Assembly (NCBI RefSeq): GCF_000422705.1
Contig: NZ_KE383908.1
Location: 94,162-158,161 of the forward strand
DNA: 64,000 nucleotides
From: Flavobacterium soli DSM 19725
GTDB lineage: Bacteria > Bacteroidota > Bacteroidia > Flavobacteriales > Flavobacteriaceae
Direction: 5' to 3'
The notes beneath the pieces were generated by a model. That model did no database searches, was not told the origin of the DNA, and worked only from the letters and a program-made list of their open reading frames with translations. The stretch's first letter is position 1. Each line of letters opens with the position of its first letter. The translations under genes and the position numbers were made by a program. Of the stretch, positions 17,212 through 26,545 are shown in pieces.

Positions 17212-20200
17212 ATGGACAACAAAAAACGAATCATTGAAAAACCTACTGCAAACAACGTAAAATGTTGGGACAGTAGCGGCAGTACTGAAATAGTAACAGA
17301 GCGTCTTAAAGAGATGTTTGTGGAAATGGGACAAAAAACCCGAATTGAAAAAGGACAAACCCCAGCCGAACGTGCTGTTTTTAGAAAACAACATGGTATC
17401 ACTTATGGACAATTCGTAATCAATGAGGATATTCCTGAAAGGTTCAAAAAAGGTATTTTTGCAGGTTCTCATTATGATTGTGCTGTTCGTTTCTCTAGCG
17501 ATACAGGCACTACTTCGCCTGACTTACATTCCACCATTGGGGTGGGTTTGAAATTGTTTGGAGTGGAAGGCCCAAAGCTTTTTGGGGAAGGCCCTACTGC
17601 CGATTTCATATTTCAGAATATTGATCGCTTTTTTGCCCGTGATGCACAGCAAATGTGCACGTTTACAACTGCCGGTGTCGTTGATCAGGATTATGATACG
17701 TATATCAACAAGCATCCGGAATTGGCCAGTATTTTGCAAGCCATGCAAAAAGAAGAAGCGAGTGTGCTAAGTACTGATTATTGGGCTATTTTACCTTTTC
17801 AATTGGGAGAAACTCAAATTGTAAAATACCGTTTGGTTCCAGAGGATACGTATAAAGGGGCACCTTTTGATGATGATAATTATTTACGATTGGATTTAGA
17901 AAAACGTTTACGCAATGGAGGTGCTGCTTTCAGATTTGAAATCCAATTGCGTACTAACGAAGCAACCATGCCTCTTAATGATGCACAGGTAGTTTGGAGT
18001 ACAGAGGAAAGTCCGTACATCTGTATTGCCAAGTTGCATTTACCCCAACAAGATGTAACTGCTATTGGTCAGTCTGAATTTGGGAGTAATCTTTCATTCA
18101 ATATCTGGAGAACATTAGAAGCACATAGACCTTTAGGTTCAATTGCAGAGGCCCGTAAAACAGTTTATGCTGCAAGTGCTGAGGCCAGGCATCAGGCTAA
18201 TGGGCAACAGCTACAAGAACCTAAAGAAATAAATCCACATTTTAGGGGGAATACAGACGAGGATAGCAATTGCATTGTTAGAGCTGGCATCTATCCTCCT
18301 ATTGGAGTGATGCGAGTGGGAAATAGTGAAGAAGAGTATTTCATAGGCCCTCTGGTAGATGAACCAGAAGCAAAAGAGGATGTGTATGCTTACCGCGATA
18401 AAACTGGAGCGATAAAACGTCAGGCTGCACAGTTTCGCATTTATGGCTTCAATGCTGCTGGAAAAGCTATTAAGGAGCTGACGATGGATAATGCCAAGAT
18501 TACCTGGCATTCGCATTTGGCCAATCAAAAAGCCTCTTGGTATCAATTCCAAATTGCCTTGGATATTCCGGATGCCTCCGATCCTAATGTGCCACCTTCC
18601 TTATTAAGAAATATTGATGTAAAAGACCGTAGCAAGTTATTGATTGATGGTGGAGGTGAAAGTATTTCAAAACCTAATGTCACCGAAGGAAAAAAATTCA
18701 CGGGAAAATTCATGGGCAAATCGGTTTATTTGGGAGAAATGCATACCGATGAAAAAGGACGCTTGGTGATGCTGGGCGGTCATGGCAAATCGAAAAATAT
18801 CAATGGTGACAGAGCCATTACCTTTGCTAACAATGAAGGCTGGTATGATGATATGTCAGATGGTCCTGTTACAGCCACAGTAGAATATGAAGGAGTAGCC
18901 CTGAATGTAGATCCTGCCTGGGTAATTTGTGCACCACCTGATTATGCCCCTATGCAAAAATCGGTTCGCACTATGTGGGATTTGATGCGTAGTGTTGCTG
19001 TAGAATCGGGAATGTTAGTAAGACCTGCAAGACCTTCTTTCTGTAAAGACATCTTGCCTATTTTTGAAAGAATGACCAATTTACAATGGGTAAATGCAGG
19101 GTTTGCCGGAGCTTTTGGTTGGGGTGGACAATTTAACTATACTAGTGCTGAATGGGTAAAAAAATTAAATGACCCTACTTCTGCCAATTTAGAAATGCGT
19201 CGTACGATTTCCAATAATTTCCGCAGATTCGATCAATCTGGTGCCGAAGCTCCACAATTATGGCCTTGGCTATATGGTGATGCTGTTGCCATTCCTACAA
19301 CAGGTTCTGTGAGGCAACATTCCACCTTATCCCATTTGCAATTGGAGTTTTTAGATCAATGGGTCGAAGGTGATTTTGATGCTGATTTTGTGGATACAAC
19401 AGGCTGTCCTTATATTCCGCCTGTTAAAAACATTGATGATTATCCTATTGCTGAACAACCTGATATGCTAACCAAAGCTGCCATGGATTTCTGTTTGGCA
19501 GATGCTTTCCACCCTGGTTGTGAAATGACTTGGCCTATGCGAACTTCTGGTATGTATATGGCTCCTTTCCGATTGAAACACGCTCCCAAGACACCCAAAA
19601 CCGATTACCATTATTATGGTTCTACCATGAATAGTGATGTCCTAACTTTACCTGCCGGTCCTTTATTGGGTGGTCAGGTACCCGGTGGTGTGACGAGATG
19701 GATGGCAATTCCTTGGCAAACTGATACGGCTAGCTGCAGGGATGGCTATACTACTGCATACGATCCCTATCTGCCTACATTTTGGCCTGCCAGAGTTCCC
19801 AATAATATTTTGAGTGAAGAACGTTACAAAGAAACTCTAGATACACATTTGGCAGAAGAAACCCGTAGGGAAGCTTTTGCATTCCGCTATTTTTGGCTGG
19901 ATGATTTGCCTTTAGATGGTGAAGCACCAACACAAACCAACCAGATTAACGCAATGGTGAAGTATTTTGACAAGTTGGCGATTGTGCAACCGCGTCCAGG
20001 TGTTCCTGATAATCCCAATTTTCCACCTGAAATGCAAATTGGTGTAGTTCCTAATGAGGAACAAAACCAACTGTTGTTACAAGAAACTGAAGCCCGATTG
20101 AGAAAAATCTTAAACGACAATAAACACTTGGACAAGAAAGAACAATTCTTATTGCATACTACTTTGGAACATTTGTCTATGGAAGGCTTGTTTACTGAAC

Positions 20201-20430
20201 AAGTTGTAATGGAAAGCACTCGCGAGCAACTGCTAGAATTGGTTCAGGACGAAATGGTTCAGGATGAGGCCCTAACAAGCGAAGTTGAAAAACTAGTGAA
20301 TCTGTTAGCTTCTAAAGCACATAAACATACCAAAACCAGAACTGTTCCTCATTCCAGACAACCTCGAAAAGAGGTGGGTGTTCCAGAACAGTTGGTTCGT
20401 TTCCAACGTTTTATCCCAAGAAAGCATTAG
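17212..20430 (+). CDS. Catalase-like domain fused to LodA-type CTQ oxidase
   Basis: A 1072-residue protein with no signal peptide. Residues about 30-335 are catalase-related (y4iL-like): VRFSSDTG, IGVGLKLFG, FIFQNIDRFFARD and WRTLEAHRPLGS. Residues about 345-900 are a LodA/GoxA-family oxidase (RAGIYPPIGVMRVGNS, DPAWVICAPPDYAP). Cys770 in HPGCEMTW and Trp835 in IPWQTDTASC are 65 residues apart, the same spacing as the Cys516/Trp581 pair I recall for LodA, whose cross-link forms cysteine tryptophylquinone. A helical basic tail of about 150 residues follows. Family enzymes deaminate amino acids or amines with release of H2O2 and NH3. The fused catalase-like domain could remove the peroxide. The LodB-like maturation flavoprotein starts 2 bases after the stop. 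Confidence 0.8.
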   Translation: MDNKKRIIEKPTANNVKCWDSSGSTEIVTERLKEMFVEMGQKTRIEKGQTPAERAVFRKQHGITYGQFVINEDIPERFKKGIFAGSHYDCAVRFSSDTGTTSPDLHSTIGVGLKLFGVEGPKLFGEGPTADFIFQNIDRFFARDAQQMCTFTTAGVVDQDYDTYINKHPELASILQAMQKEEASVLSTDYWAILPFQLGETQIVKYRLVPEDTYKGAPFDDDNYLRLDLEKRLRNGGAAFRFEIQLRTNEATMPLNDAQVVWSTEESPYICIAKLHLPQQDVTAIGQSEFGSNLSFNIWRTLEAHRPLGSIAEARKTVYAASAEARHQANGQQLQEPKEINPHFRGNTDEDSNCIVRAGIYPPIGVMRVGNSEEEYFIGPLVDEPEAKEDVYAYRDKTGAIKRQAAQFRIYGFNAAGKAIKELTMDNAKITWHSHLANQKASWYQFQIALDIPDASDPNVPPSLLRNIDVKDRSKLLIDGGGESISKPNVTEGKKFTGKFMGKSVYLGEMHTDEKGRLVMLGGHGKSKNINGDRAITFANNEGWYDDMSDGPVTATVEYEGVALNVDPAWVICAPPDYAPMQKSVRTMWDLMRSVAVESGMLVRPARPSFCKDILPIFERMTNLQWVNAGFAGAFGWGGQFNYTSAEWVKKLNDPTSANLEMRRTISNNFRRFDQSGAEAPQLWPWLYGDAVAIPTTGSVRQHSTLSHLQLEFLDQWVEGDFDADFVDTTGCPYIPPVKNIDDYPIAEQPDMLTKAAMDFCLADAFHPGCEMTWPMRTSGMYMAPFRLKHAPKTPKTDYHYYGSTMNSDVLTLPAGPLLGGQVPGGVTRWMAIPWQTDTASCRDGYTTAYDPYLPTFWPARVPNNILSEERYKETLDTHLAEETRREAFAFRYFWLDDLPLDGEAPTQTNQINAMVKYFDKLAIVQPRPGVPDNPNFPPEMQIGVVPNEEQNQLLLQETEARLRKILNDNKHLDKKEQFLLHTTLEHLSMEGLFTEQVVMESTREQLLELVQDEMVQDEALTSEVEKLVNLLASKAHKHTKTRTVPHSRQPRKEVGVPEQLVRFQRFIPRKH

Positions 20431-20432
20431 AC

Positions 20433-21545
20433 TTGGAAACAGAAAAAACAGAAATACTTATTATAGGTGGTGGCATTGCAGGTTGCATTGCCGCCATTTC
20501 TTTGATCGATACCTATCAAGTAACATTGTTGGATAAACTTCCTGAACCTACAGAACGAATCGGAGAATCTTTGGCTCCTGCTTCGCAACGCATTCTAAAG
20601 CAATTGGATTTACTGGAGGGTTTGGAAAACCAAGTGGGCACTTTGTATCAAAAAAACATGGGTATGCAGTCGTATTGGGGAAACGATCAAGTACACCTTG
20701 TAGATGATTTAAGGAATCCTGATGGCTTTGTTAAAAATTTGGACCGACAGGCTTTTGAAACCTATTTGAGAAAGACTGCCGAAGCACGTGGAGTTCGTTG
20801 CTTGTGGGGTTCTAAACTCCATAGTAGCTCCTATGAAAATGCGCGTTGGCAGGTGCAACTAATGGCTAGTGAAACCTCTTTATCTACTTCAACGATTTCT
20901 GCTTCTTTTGTTATTGATGCCAGTGGGCGTCAATCGCATTTTGCAAGAAGCTTGGGCATTAAACGGCAAGTGGAAGATAGATTGGTGGCTTGCTGGGTTA
21001 CTTTACCCAATACCAAAACCAATACCATGAGTACCATTTCTGCCAGTGAAAACGGTTGGTGGTACAGTGCTGTTATTCCTGGTAACAAACGGGTGGTGGC
21101 TTTTCATACCGATGCTGACTTAGTGGCGAAAAGCGAACTTAAAACTACTGCCTCATTCTTGGAATTGGCAAAAGGGAATCCTGTTATGTGGTCTTTACTA
21201 GGCGAACATGAAAATGCTATTGCTTTTAAAGGTACGGTTGCCGCCAATTCAACTAAATTGGAACAGGTAGCAGGACAACAATGGGTTGCTTTGGGCGATG
21301 CGGCACTGAGTTTCGACCCATTATCTTCGCAGGGCATGTACAATGCCATGGCGGGTGCGATGCAATTGCAAGCCTTACTGGTACAGTATGGATTTACGGA
21401 AACACTTCAAAAGATACATACGGAACAGACGGAGAACATTTGGCAACATTACCTGAGGCATAAAGGTATCTTTTACCAGGCCGAAACCAGGTGGAAAGAA
21501 AGTGCTTTTTGGAAGAGACGGTTTGAGACTGATCACTGCGACTGA
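20433..21545 (+). CDS. LodB/GoxB-like flavoprotein for CTQ maturation
   Basis: A 370-residue FAD protein. The Rossmann motif is at residues 8-20 (ILIIGGGIAGCIA), the tryptophan-halogenase-like ESLAPAS segment near 50, and the second FAD contact GDAALSFDPLSSQGM near 285-300. In LodA and GoxA systems such a flavoprotein is needed to form the CTQ cofactor. The start is a TTG 2 bases after the oxidase stop codon. No ATG occurs for the first 70 residues, so translational coupling with an unusual start codon is likely. It is the last gene of the transcript; degenerate CTGA-type repeats follow. Confidence 0.75.
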   Translation: METEKTEILIIGGGIAGCIAAISLIDTYQVTLLDKLPEPTERIGESLAPASQRILKQLDLLEGLENQVGTLYQKNMGMQSYWGNDQVHLVDDLRNPDGFVKNLDRQAFETYLRKTAEARGVRCLWGSKLHSSSYENARWQVQLMASETSLSTSTISASFVIDASGRQSHFARSLGIKRQVEDRLVACWVTLPNTKTNTMSTISASENGWWYSAVIPGNKRVVAFHTDADLVAKSELKTTASFLELAKGNPVMWSLLGEHENAIAFKGTVAANSTKLEQVAGQQWVALGDAALSFDPLSSQGMYNAMAGAMQLQALLVQYGFTETLQKIHTEQTENIWQHYLRHKGIFYQAETRWKESAFWKRRFETDHCD

Positions 21546-21556
21546 AAACTGAAAAC

Positions 21557-21880
21557 CTACTCCGGTTCCACCCCTGGCGGATTAAACAGCCCCCAATCGT
21601 CTACAATATACTCCCAAACATCAAAACCTTTGACCCATTGCACAAACAAAACCTTGAATTCATCAATGGCAAACCGAAGCAAATTAGGATAATCATGTTG
21701 CTCTTCACTAAAATGCTTGAGGCTTCCTGCCTGAACATATAATTCTCTAGCCGCCTTTCTGATGATGGCGGCATTTTCCATTTTTAGGTCATACAGCCCT
21801 ACTCCTTCTGCTCCAGCTATCTTAGCAGGAATGATAAAAGCGTTTTCCATCATAAAACCTTTGGTAGCTTCCAAGAACAT
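21557..21880 (-). CDS. Unknown small protein, probably 5'-truncated
   Basis: The 107-residue frame from the ATG at 21880 is not recognised (DLKMENAAIIRKAARELY, VQWVKGFDVWEYIVDDWGLF). The frame stays open for 39 further codons up to 21997 with a protein-like composition (IDRVDEFEFSFGSSVEHFFLRL) but no ATG, GTG or TTG. The gene may have lost its natural start, or it may start at a rare codon. It lies convergent to the CTQ cluster at the border with the AT-rich AraC/SDR region. Function unknown. Confidence 0.5.
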   Translation of the reverse strand: MFLEATKGFMMENAFIIPAKIAGAEGVGLYDLKMENAAIIRKAARELYVQAGSLKHFSEEQHDYPNLLRFAIDEFKVLFVQWVKGFDVWEYIVDDWGLFNPPGVEPE

Positions 21881-22072
21881 ATCATCTTCGGGAATGGTCG
21901 TGACTAAGGCTTCCGTGAGACGGAGGAAGAAATGTTCAACTGAACTTCCAAAAGAAAATTCAAATTCATCAACTCTATCTATTCTGAAATTATTTTTTTA
22001 TTGATTGTGATTGATTTCCAACTTAAATAATCTAATTAAATACAAGAGAGAATTGAAAATAAGCAGCTAACT

Positions 22073-22131
22073 TTTGACTACAACAATAGTAGATTTGACT
22101 ACATGAAAGTTCTAAAATCCCTCGAATTTTG
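22073..22131 (+). promoter_or_regulatory. AraC-type tandem operator and -7-like element
   Basis: Two perfect half-sites TTTGACTACA (22073-22082 and 22094-22103) lie 21 bp apart, then after 20 bases comes GAATTTTG (22124-22131), 25 bases before the ATG. The same layout with the same spacings stands before the genes at 25456, 28833 and 33469. Direct repeats two helical turns apart are typical of AraC-family sites. Confidence 0.75.
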
Positions 22132-22156
22132 CTTTATAACTTTTAAAAAATAATTT

Positions 22157-22921
22157 ATGTCAACAAAAAACAAAATAGCACTGGTAACTGGTGGAAGTCG
22201 TGGTTTAGGTAGAGAGATGGTTCTTTGCTTAGCCAAAAAAGGTATTCATATCATTTTCACATACAACAGTAATAAAGCTGAAGCCGATAAGGTTGTTAAT
22301 GAAGTTATTGCTTTAGGCCAAAAAGCAACAGCCTTCCAACTAGATGCGAGTAAATAAGACACTTTCGATGATTTCGTAAAAAATACAGTTAATCACCTAC
22401 TGGAAAATGAAGGTAGTCCAAATTTTGATTATTTAATAAATAATGCAGGTTTTGGCACAAATGGTAAAATATCTGAAACTGCTGAAGAAACTTTAGACAC
22501 AATGTACGCGGTACATTTAAAAGCACCTTATTTACTAACACAAAAATTATTTCCTTTTTTAAATGAAAACGGAGCTATTGTAAACATTTCATCAAGACTT
22601 ACAAGATTTACCTTTGGAGATTTTTCATCTTACGCTATTATGAAAAGTGCTTTAGAAACGCTATCAAAATATATGGCAAAAGAATTTGCAATCAAAAAAA
22701 TCAGGGTTAATACTCTTGCACCTGGAGCAATTGCAACCGATTTTGGAGGTGGTGCCGTGAGAGACAACAAAGAATACAATAATCTAATAGCAAGTCAAAA
22801 GGCTTTAGGTCGAGTTGGTTTACCTGATGATATCTGGAGTGTAGTTGCATTTTTATGTAGCGATGATGCTAAATGGATTAATGCTCAACGATTAGAAGTT
22901 TCAGGTGGAATTCATTTTTAA
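22157..22921 (+). pseudogene. SDR oxidoreductase with in-frame stop
   Basis: A full-length (255 codon) short-chain dehydrogenase frame: TGGSRGLG near the N-terminus, YLINNAGFG, active-site Tyr in SYAIMKSALE, and LAPGAIATDFGGG. Codon 67 is TAA (22355-22357), directly after LDASK, and the frame continues unbroken on both sides. It is either a recent point-mutation pseudogene or a sequencing error. It has the AraC-type operator in front and the NmrA-like gene 19 bases behind. Confidence 0.8.
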
Positions 22922-22940
22922 TAACTAATAAAAAAATCAA

Positions 22941-23828
22941 ATGAAAATTATAGTAACAGGCTCATTAGGTAATATTGGTAAACCCCTTACAGTAGAATTA
23001 GTAAAAAAAGGTCATTCAGTAATAGTTGTAAGCAGTAAAGAAGAAAAAAGAAATGAAATTGAAAACTTAGGAGCTAAGGCTACCATTGGTTCTATAGAGG
23101 ATATACTATTTCTAAAACAAACTTTCATGGGAGCTGATGCTGTATTTTGCATGGTGCCACCTGCTGACTACAAAGAACCGAATCGTAGTGAATATTATAG
23201 TCGAATAGCAAATAGTTATTTCAAGGCAATACAAGAAACAAAAGTAAGTCGAGTAATTCATTTAAGTACTTTTGGAGCTGATTTAGATAAAGGAACTGGA
23301 ATATTGTTGGGTGCCCATTATGCGGAAAAAATATTAAATCAATTGCCAGATGTGAATCTAACACATATCAGACCCACTTATTTTTATTATAATCTCAACA
23401 ACTTTATAACTATGATTAAGTTTCAAGGTATAATAAAAGCAAACTATGGTGGTGATCATACATTTCCAATGGTTGCACCTGCTGATATTGCTGAGGTAAT
23501 TGCCGAAGAAATCCAAAGAATAAATTCTGAAAACAAAGTACGATATGTAGCAAGTGATGAACGAAATGGTCACGAAATTGCAAAAGTTTTAGGAGAAAGC
23601 ATTGGCAAACCCGATTTGAAATGGGAAGTAATAAGCAATGATGAAGTACAAAAAAGTATGGAATACCATGGCATACCATCATTACTGGCTTCAGGTTTTG
23701 TGGATATGTTTGATAGTATGTACAAAGGCGATTTGTCAAGAGATTTTTATTTAAACAAACCTGTTTTTGGAAAAACGAAATTGGAGGATTTTGCATTTGA
23801 TTTTGCAAAGGCTTATGAAGAAATTTAG
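22941..23828 (+). CDS. NmrA-like NAD(P)-binding protein
   Basis: A 295-residue atypical SDR. The nucleotide-binding motif is GSLGNIGKPL (residues 7-16), followed by conserved AVFCMVPPADY and a substrate-side LTHIRPTYFYYN. Relatives reduce quinones or carbonyls or sense NADP redox state. There is no Tyr-x-x-x-Lys in the usual place, as in many NmrA/HSCARG proteins. It probably shares the transcript of the broken SDR before it. Confidence 0.75.
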   Translation: MKIIVTGSLGNIGKPLTVELVKKGHSVIVVSSKEEKRNEIENLGAKATIGSIEDILFLKQTFMGADAVFCMVPPADYKEPNRSEYYSRIANSYFKAIQETKVSRVIHLSTFGADLDKGTGILLGAHYAEKILNQLPDVNLTHIRPTYFYYNLNNFITMIKFQGIIKANYGGDHTFPMVAPADIAEVIAEEIQRINSENKVRYVASDERNGHEIAKVLGESIGKPDLKWEVISNDEVQKSMEYHGIPSLLASGFVDMFDSMYKGDLSRDFYLNKPVFGKTKLEDFAFDFAKAYEEI

Positions 23829-23921
23829 TGCATAAAAAGAGATATAAACCAAGATTTCGGAACCAATTACAACTGAAAATAAGACTATGATACAAGCAAT
23901 AGAAGGCAATAAATTTTACAC

Positions 23922-24368
23922 ATGAGAAAAAACAAAATAGTAGGTTCTTGGGAACTAAAATCAGCACATCTTCATCTTGAAAATGACATTTTATCATTAT
24001 TCGGTCAAAACCCTAGCGGAATATTAATTTTTACAAAAGATATGCGTTTTAATGTTGTCTTGATTGATATAAATATTCCAAAATTAGCCAATAAAAACAA
24101 AGGTCTTGAAAAATATCAAGATTTGCTTACTGCAACTAAAGGATCTTTGGCTTTATTCGGAACATATACCATTGACAGTAAAGGAGATTTTGCTTCACAA
24201 CATGTAATTGTCTCCACTTTTGCTAAGTGGAATGACTTAAAAAGAGATCGTAATCAACTTAAACTTACGCGTCAGGCAAATCTATTAGTTGAGCATTTAG
24301 AACTAGAAAACGATACATTTGTCTCATTCAAATGGCAACTTATTGAAGAAATAGATTCTCCAATTTAA
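23922..24368 (+). CDS. Lipocalin-like domain protein
   Basis: A 148-residue protein. Its opening (KIVGSWELKSAHL), ILIFTKDMRFNVV and LALFGTYTIDSKGDF follow the strand pattern of the lipocalin-like family often found next to reductases in Bacteroidota. There is no signal peptide; cytoplasmic small-ligand binding is likely. The 93-base gap from the NmrA-like gene leaves co-transcription open. Confidence 0.65.
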   Translation: MRKNKIVGSWELKSAHLHLENDILSLFGQNPSGILIFTKDMRFNVVLIDINIPKLANKNKGLEKYQDLLTATKGSLALFGTYTIDSKGDFASQHVIVSTFAKWNDLKRDRNQLKLTRQANLLVEHLELENDTFVSFKWQLIEEIDSPI

Positions 24369-24444
24369 TCTGTATCATTAAGGATAGTAGTATCTTATTT
24401 AAATAAAACATTTCACAATTTATTAAAGGAGCTAAACTTGCATT

Positions 24445-25356
24445 ATGGAAATAAAAAGAATAAAATCTATCAAGGAATACCATCGATGGGCTGGTTTGCC
24501 TAAACCTGAACATCCATTGATTAGTATAATTGATTACTCAAAAGTAACGCATCAAACCAATGAAAAGCACTTAAGTGTTGTAATGGATTTCTATTCTATT
24601 GCACTAAAAAGGGTTGAAGGCATAAAGATGTTGTATGGCCAATCAGAATATGACTTTGATGAGGGGTTGATGGCTTTTATTGCACCTGGACAAGTGTTGC
24701 GAATAGAGATTGATCCGAATGCACCTAACAATCGATCTGGCTATTTATTAAAAATACATCCCGATTTTTTATGGAAAACAACATTGGTAAAAACAATTAA
24801 GCAATATGAATTTTTCGATTATAAAATTGATGAAGCTTTATTTCTCTCGGAGAAAGAAGAAAAAATAATTACAGCGATTTTTGAAGGTATAAAACAAGAA
24901 TATCACAACAATATTGATAAGTTTAGCAAAGATTTAATTATTGCTCAAATTGAATTACTACTAAAATACTCCGACCGATTTTATAACCGCCAATTTATTA
25001 CAAGAGAAATTAGGAATCATGAAGTTTTATCTAAGGTCGAGGAAATGTTAAATGATTACTTCGACTCGGAAAACCTTTTAAATGATGGATTGCCAAGGGT
25101 GCAATTTATCGCAAAAAAATTAAATATTTCACCTAATTATTTAAGCAATTTATTAAAGTTGCATACTGGACAAAGCACACAACAACACATCCACAACAAA
25201 CTTATCGAAAAGGCTAAAGAAAAACTTTCAACAAGCAAACTCTCTGTTAGTGAAATTGCTTTTGAATTAGGTTTTGAACATCCCCAAAGTTTTAGTAAGT
25301 TCTTTAAAACTAAAACATCCAAAAGTCCTTTAGAGTTTAGAAACAGTTTTAATTAA
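24445..25356 (+). CDS. AraC-family regulator (paralogue 1)
   Basis: A 303-residue protein. The N-terminal ~170 residues form a cupin-like sensor (PKPEHPLISIIDYS, SEYDFDEGLMAFIAPGQ). The C-terminal ~100 residues have two helix-turn-helix motifs (VQFIAKKLNISPNYLSNLLK; SVSEIAFELGFEHPQSFSKFFK). It is clearly paralogous to the genes at 26546 and 39976 over the full length. It sits between two promoters with the 21-bp tandem operator and is a good candidate for binding them. Confidence 0.9.
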   Translation: MEIKRIKSIKEYHRWAGLPKPEHPLISIIDYSKVTHQTNEKHLSVVMDFYSIALKRVEGIKMLYGQSEYDFDEGLMAFIAPGQVLRIEIDPNAPNNRSGYLLKIHPDFLWKTTLVKTIKQYEFFDYKIDEALFLSEKEEKIITAIFEGIKQEYHNNIDKFSKDLIIAQIELLLKYSDRFYNRQFITREIRNHEVLSKVEEMLNDYFDSENLLNDGLPRVQFIAKKLNISPNYLSNLLKLHTGQSTQQHIHNKLIEKAKEKLSTSKLSVSEIAFELGFEHPQSFSKFFKTKTSKSPLEFRNSFN

Positions 25357-25372
25357 GTTTTTTAAACTTCAT

Positions 25373-25431
25373 TTTGAACACAACAAACCTCATATTGGAT
25401 ACAATCCAAGAAGGTAATGTTCCCAATTTTG
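25373..25431 (+). promoter_or_regulatory. AraC-type tandem operator before aldo/keto reductase
   Basis: Half-sites TTTGAACACA (25373-25382) and ATTGGATACA (25394-25403) are 21 bp apart. They are followed after 20 bases by CAATTTTG (25424-25431), 24 bases before the start codon. Each half-site differs from the TTTGRCTACA consensus at two positions, but the spacing is exact. Confidence 0.65.
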
Positions 25432-25455
25432 CAACTCACAATAATACTATAAAAC

Positions 25456-26493
25456 ATGAAGTACAAAATTTTAGGAACTACTGGATTAAAAGTCTCAACT
25501 ATTTGTTTGGGTACAATGAATTATGGCGGAAAGGGATTTTTCGAATATATGGGTAATCTCGACCAAAAAGCTGTAGATGAACAGATTAAAATGGTTACAG
25601 AAACCGGTGTTAATTTTATTGATACGGCTAACATTTATTCAGAAGGAATTTCAGAAAAGATGATAGGGCAAGCTATAAAAAACCTTGGTATTGATAGGGA
25701 TGATTTGGTTTTGGCAACAAAAGTGAGAGGAGCAATTGGCAAAGGACAGAACGATCTTGGACTTTCAAAAAAGCATATTATTCAACAAGTTGAAGCCAGT
25801 TTGAAAAGACTCGGAACAGATTATATTGACCTGTACCAAATTCATACAGTTGACCCATTGACACCCATTGAAGAAACAATCAGAACTTTGGACGATTTGG
25901 TTCGAAGTGGAAAAATTAGATATTTCGGAGCAAGCAATATTGCCGCATGGCAACTAATGAAAGGACTAGCTTATTCCCAATACAATTATTTGGATAGATT
26001 TTCCTCTTTGCAAGCCAACTATTCATTAGATGTTAGAGATGTTGAGCGTGAAATTGTACCCCTCCTTTTAGACCAAAAAGTCGGAATGATGGTTTGGAGC
26101 CCTTTAAGTGGCGGTTTGCTTACCGGCAAATACAGAAGAGACGGACAAAAAGAGGAAGGCCGCTTAAATTCGTTTCCATTTCCGCCTTTTCATGAAGATA
26201 GAGCGTTTGATGTTTTAGATATATTGACACCAATGGCAAAAGAGAAAAATGCATCCATTGCACAATTGGCTTTGGCTTGGCTGTTGCATCAATCTGTTGT
26301 GAGTAGCGTTATTATTGGAGCCACAAAATTGCATCAATTGAAAGATAACTTAAAAGCTGTTGAGGTTGTTTTTACAGAAGCAGAATTAAACCAACTTCAC
26401 GAAGTGAGCAAATTGCCAGCTGAATATCCTGCAATTGTTTTAGATCTGATGACAATGGATCGAAGTGCAGGTATTGATTTTCAAAATGCTTAA
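25456..26493 (+). CDS. Aldo/keto reductase
   Basis: A 345-residue protein with the AKR catalytic tetrad visible: Asp in FIDTANIYS, Tyr in the same motif, Lys in LATKVRG, His in YQIHTVDP. The NADPH-binding C-terminal part is VSSVIIGATKLHQLKDNL. It reduces an aldehyde, ketone or quinone with NADPH in the cytoplasm. It is monocistronic or followed by the AraC gene at 26546, and preceded by the AraC-type operator. Confidence 0.9.
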   Translation: MKYKILGTTGLKVSTICLGTMNYGGKGFFEYMGNLDQKAVDEQIKMVTETGVNFIDTANIYSEGISEKMIGQAIKNLGIDRDDLVLATKVRGAIGKGQNDLGLSKKHIIQQVEASLKRLGTDYIDLYQIHTVDPLTPIEETIRTLDDLVRSGKIRYFGASNIAAWQLMKGLAYSQYNYLDRFSSLQANYSLDVRDVEREIVPLLLDQKVGMMVWSPLSGGLLTGKYRRDGQKEEGRLNSFPFPPFHEDRAFDVLDILTPMAKEKNASIAQLALAWLLHQSVVSSVIIGATKLHQLKDNLKAVEVVFTEAELNQLHEVSKLPAEYPAIVLDLMTMDRSAGIDFQNA

Positions 26494-26545
26494 CTTTACA
26501 AGCTAATAAAGCAAACGGATAGTTTTGGTCTGCTTCTCTCAAACT

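Noticed and set aside
23416..23997. 193-residue minus-strand frame
   Set aside because: Opposite the NmrA-like gene, rich in Phe/Leu/Cys as expected for an antisense shadow.
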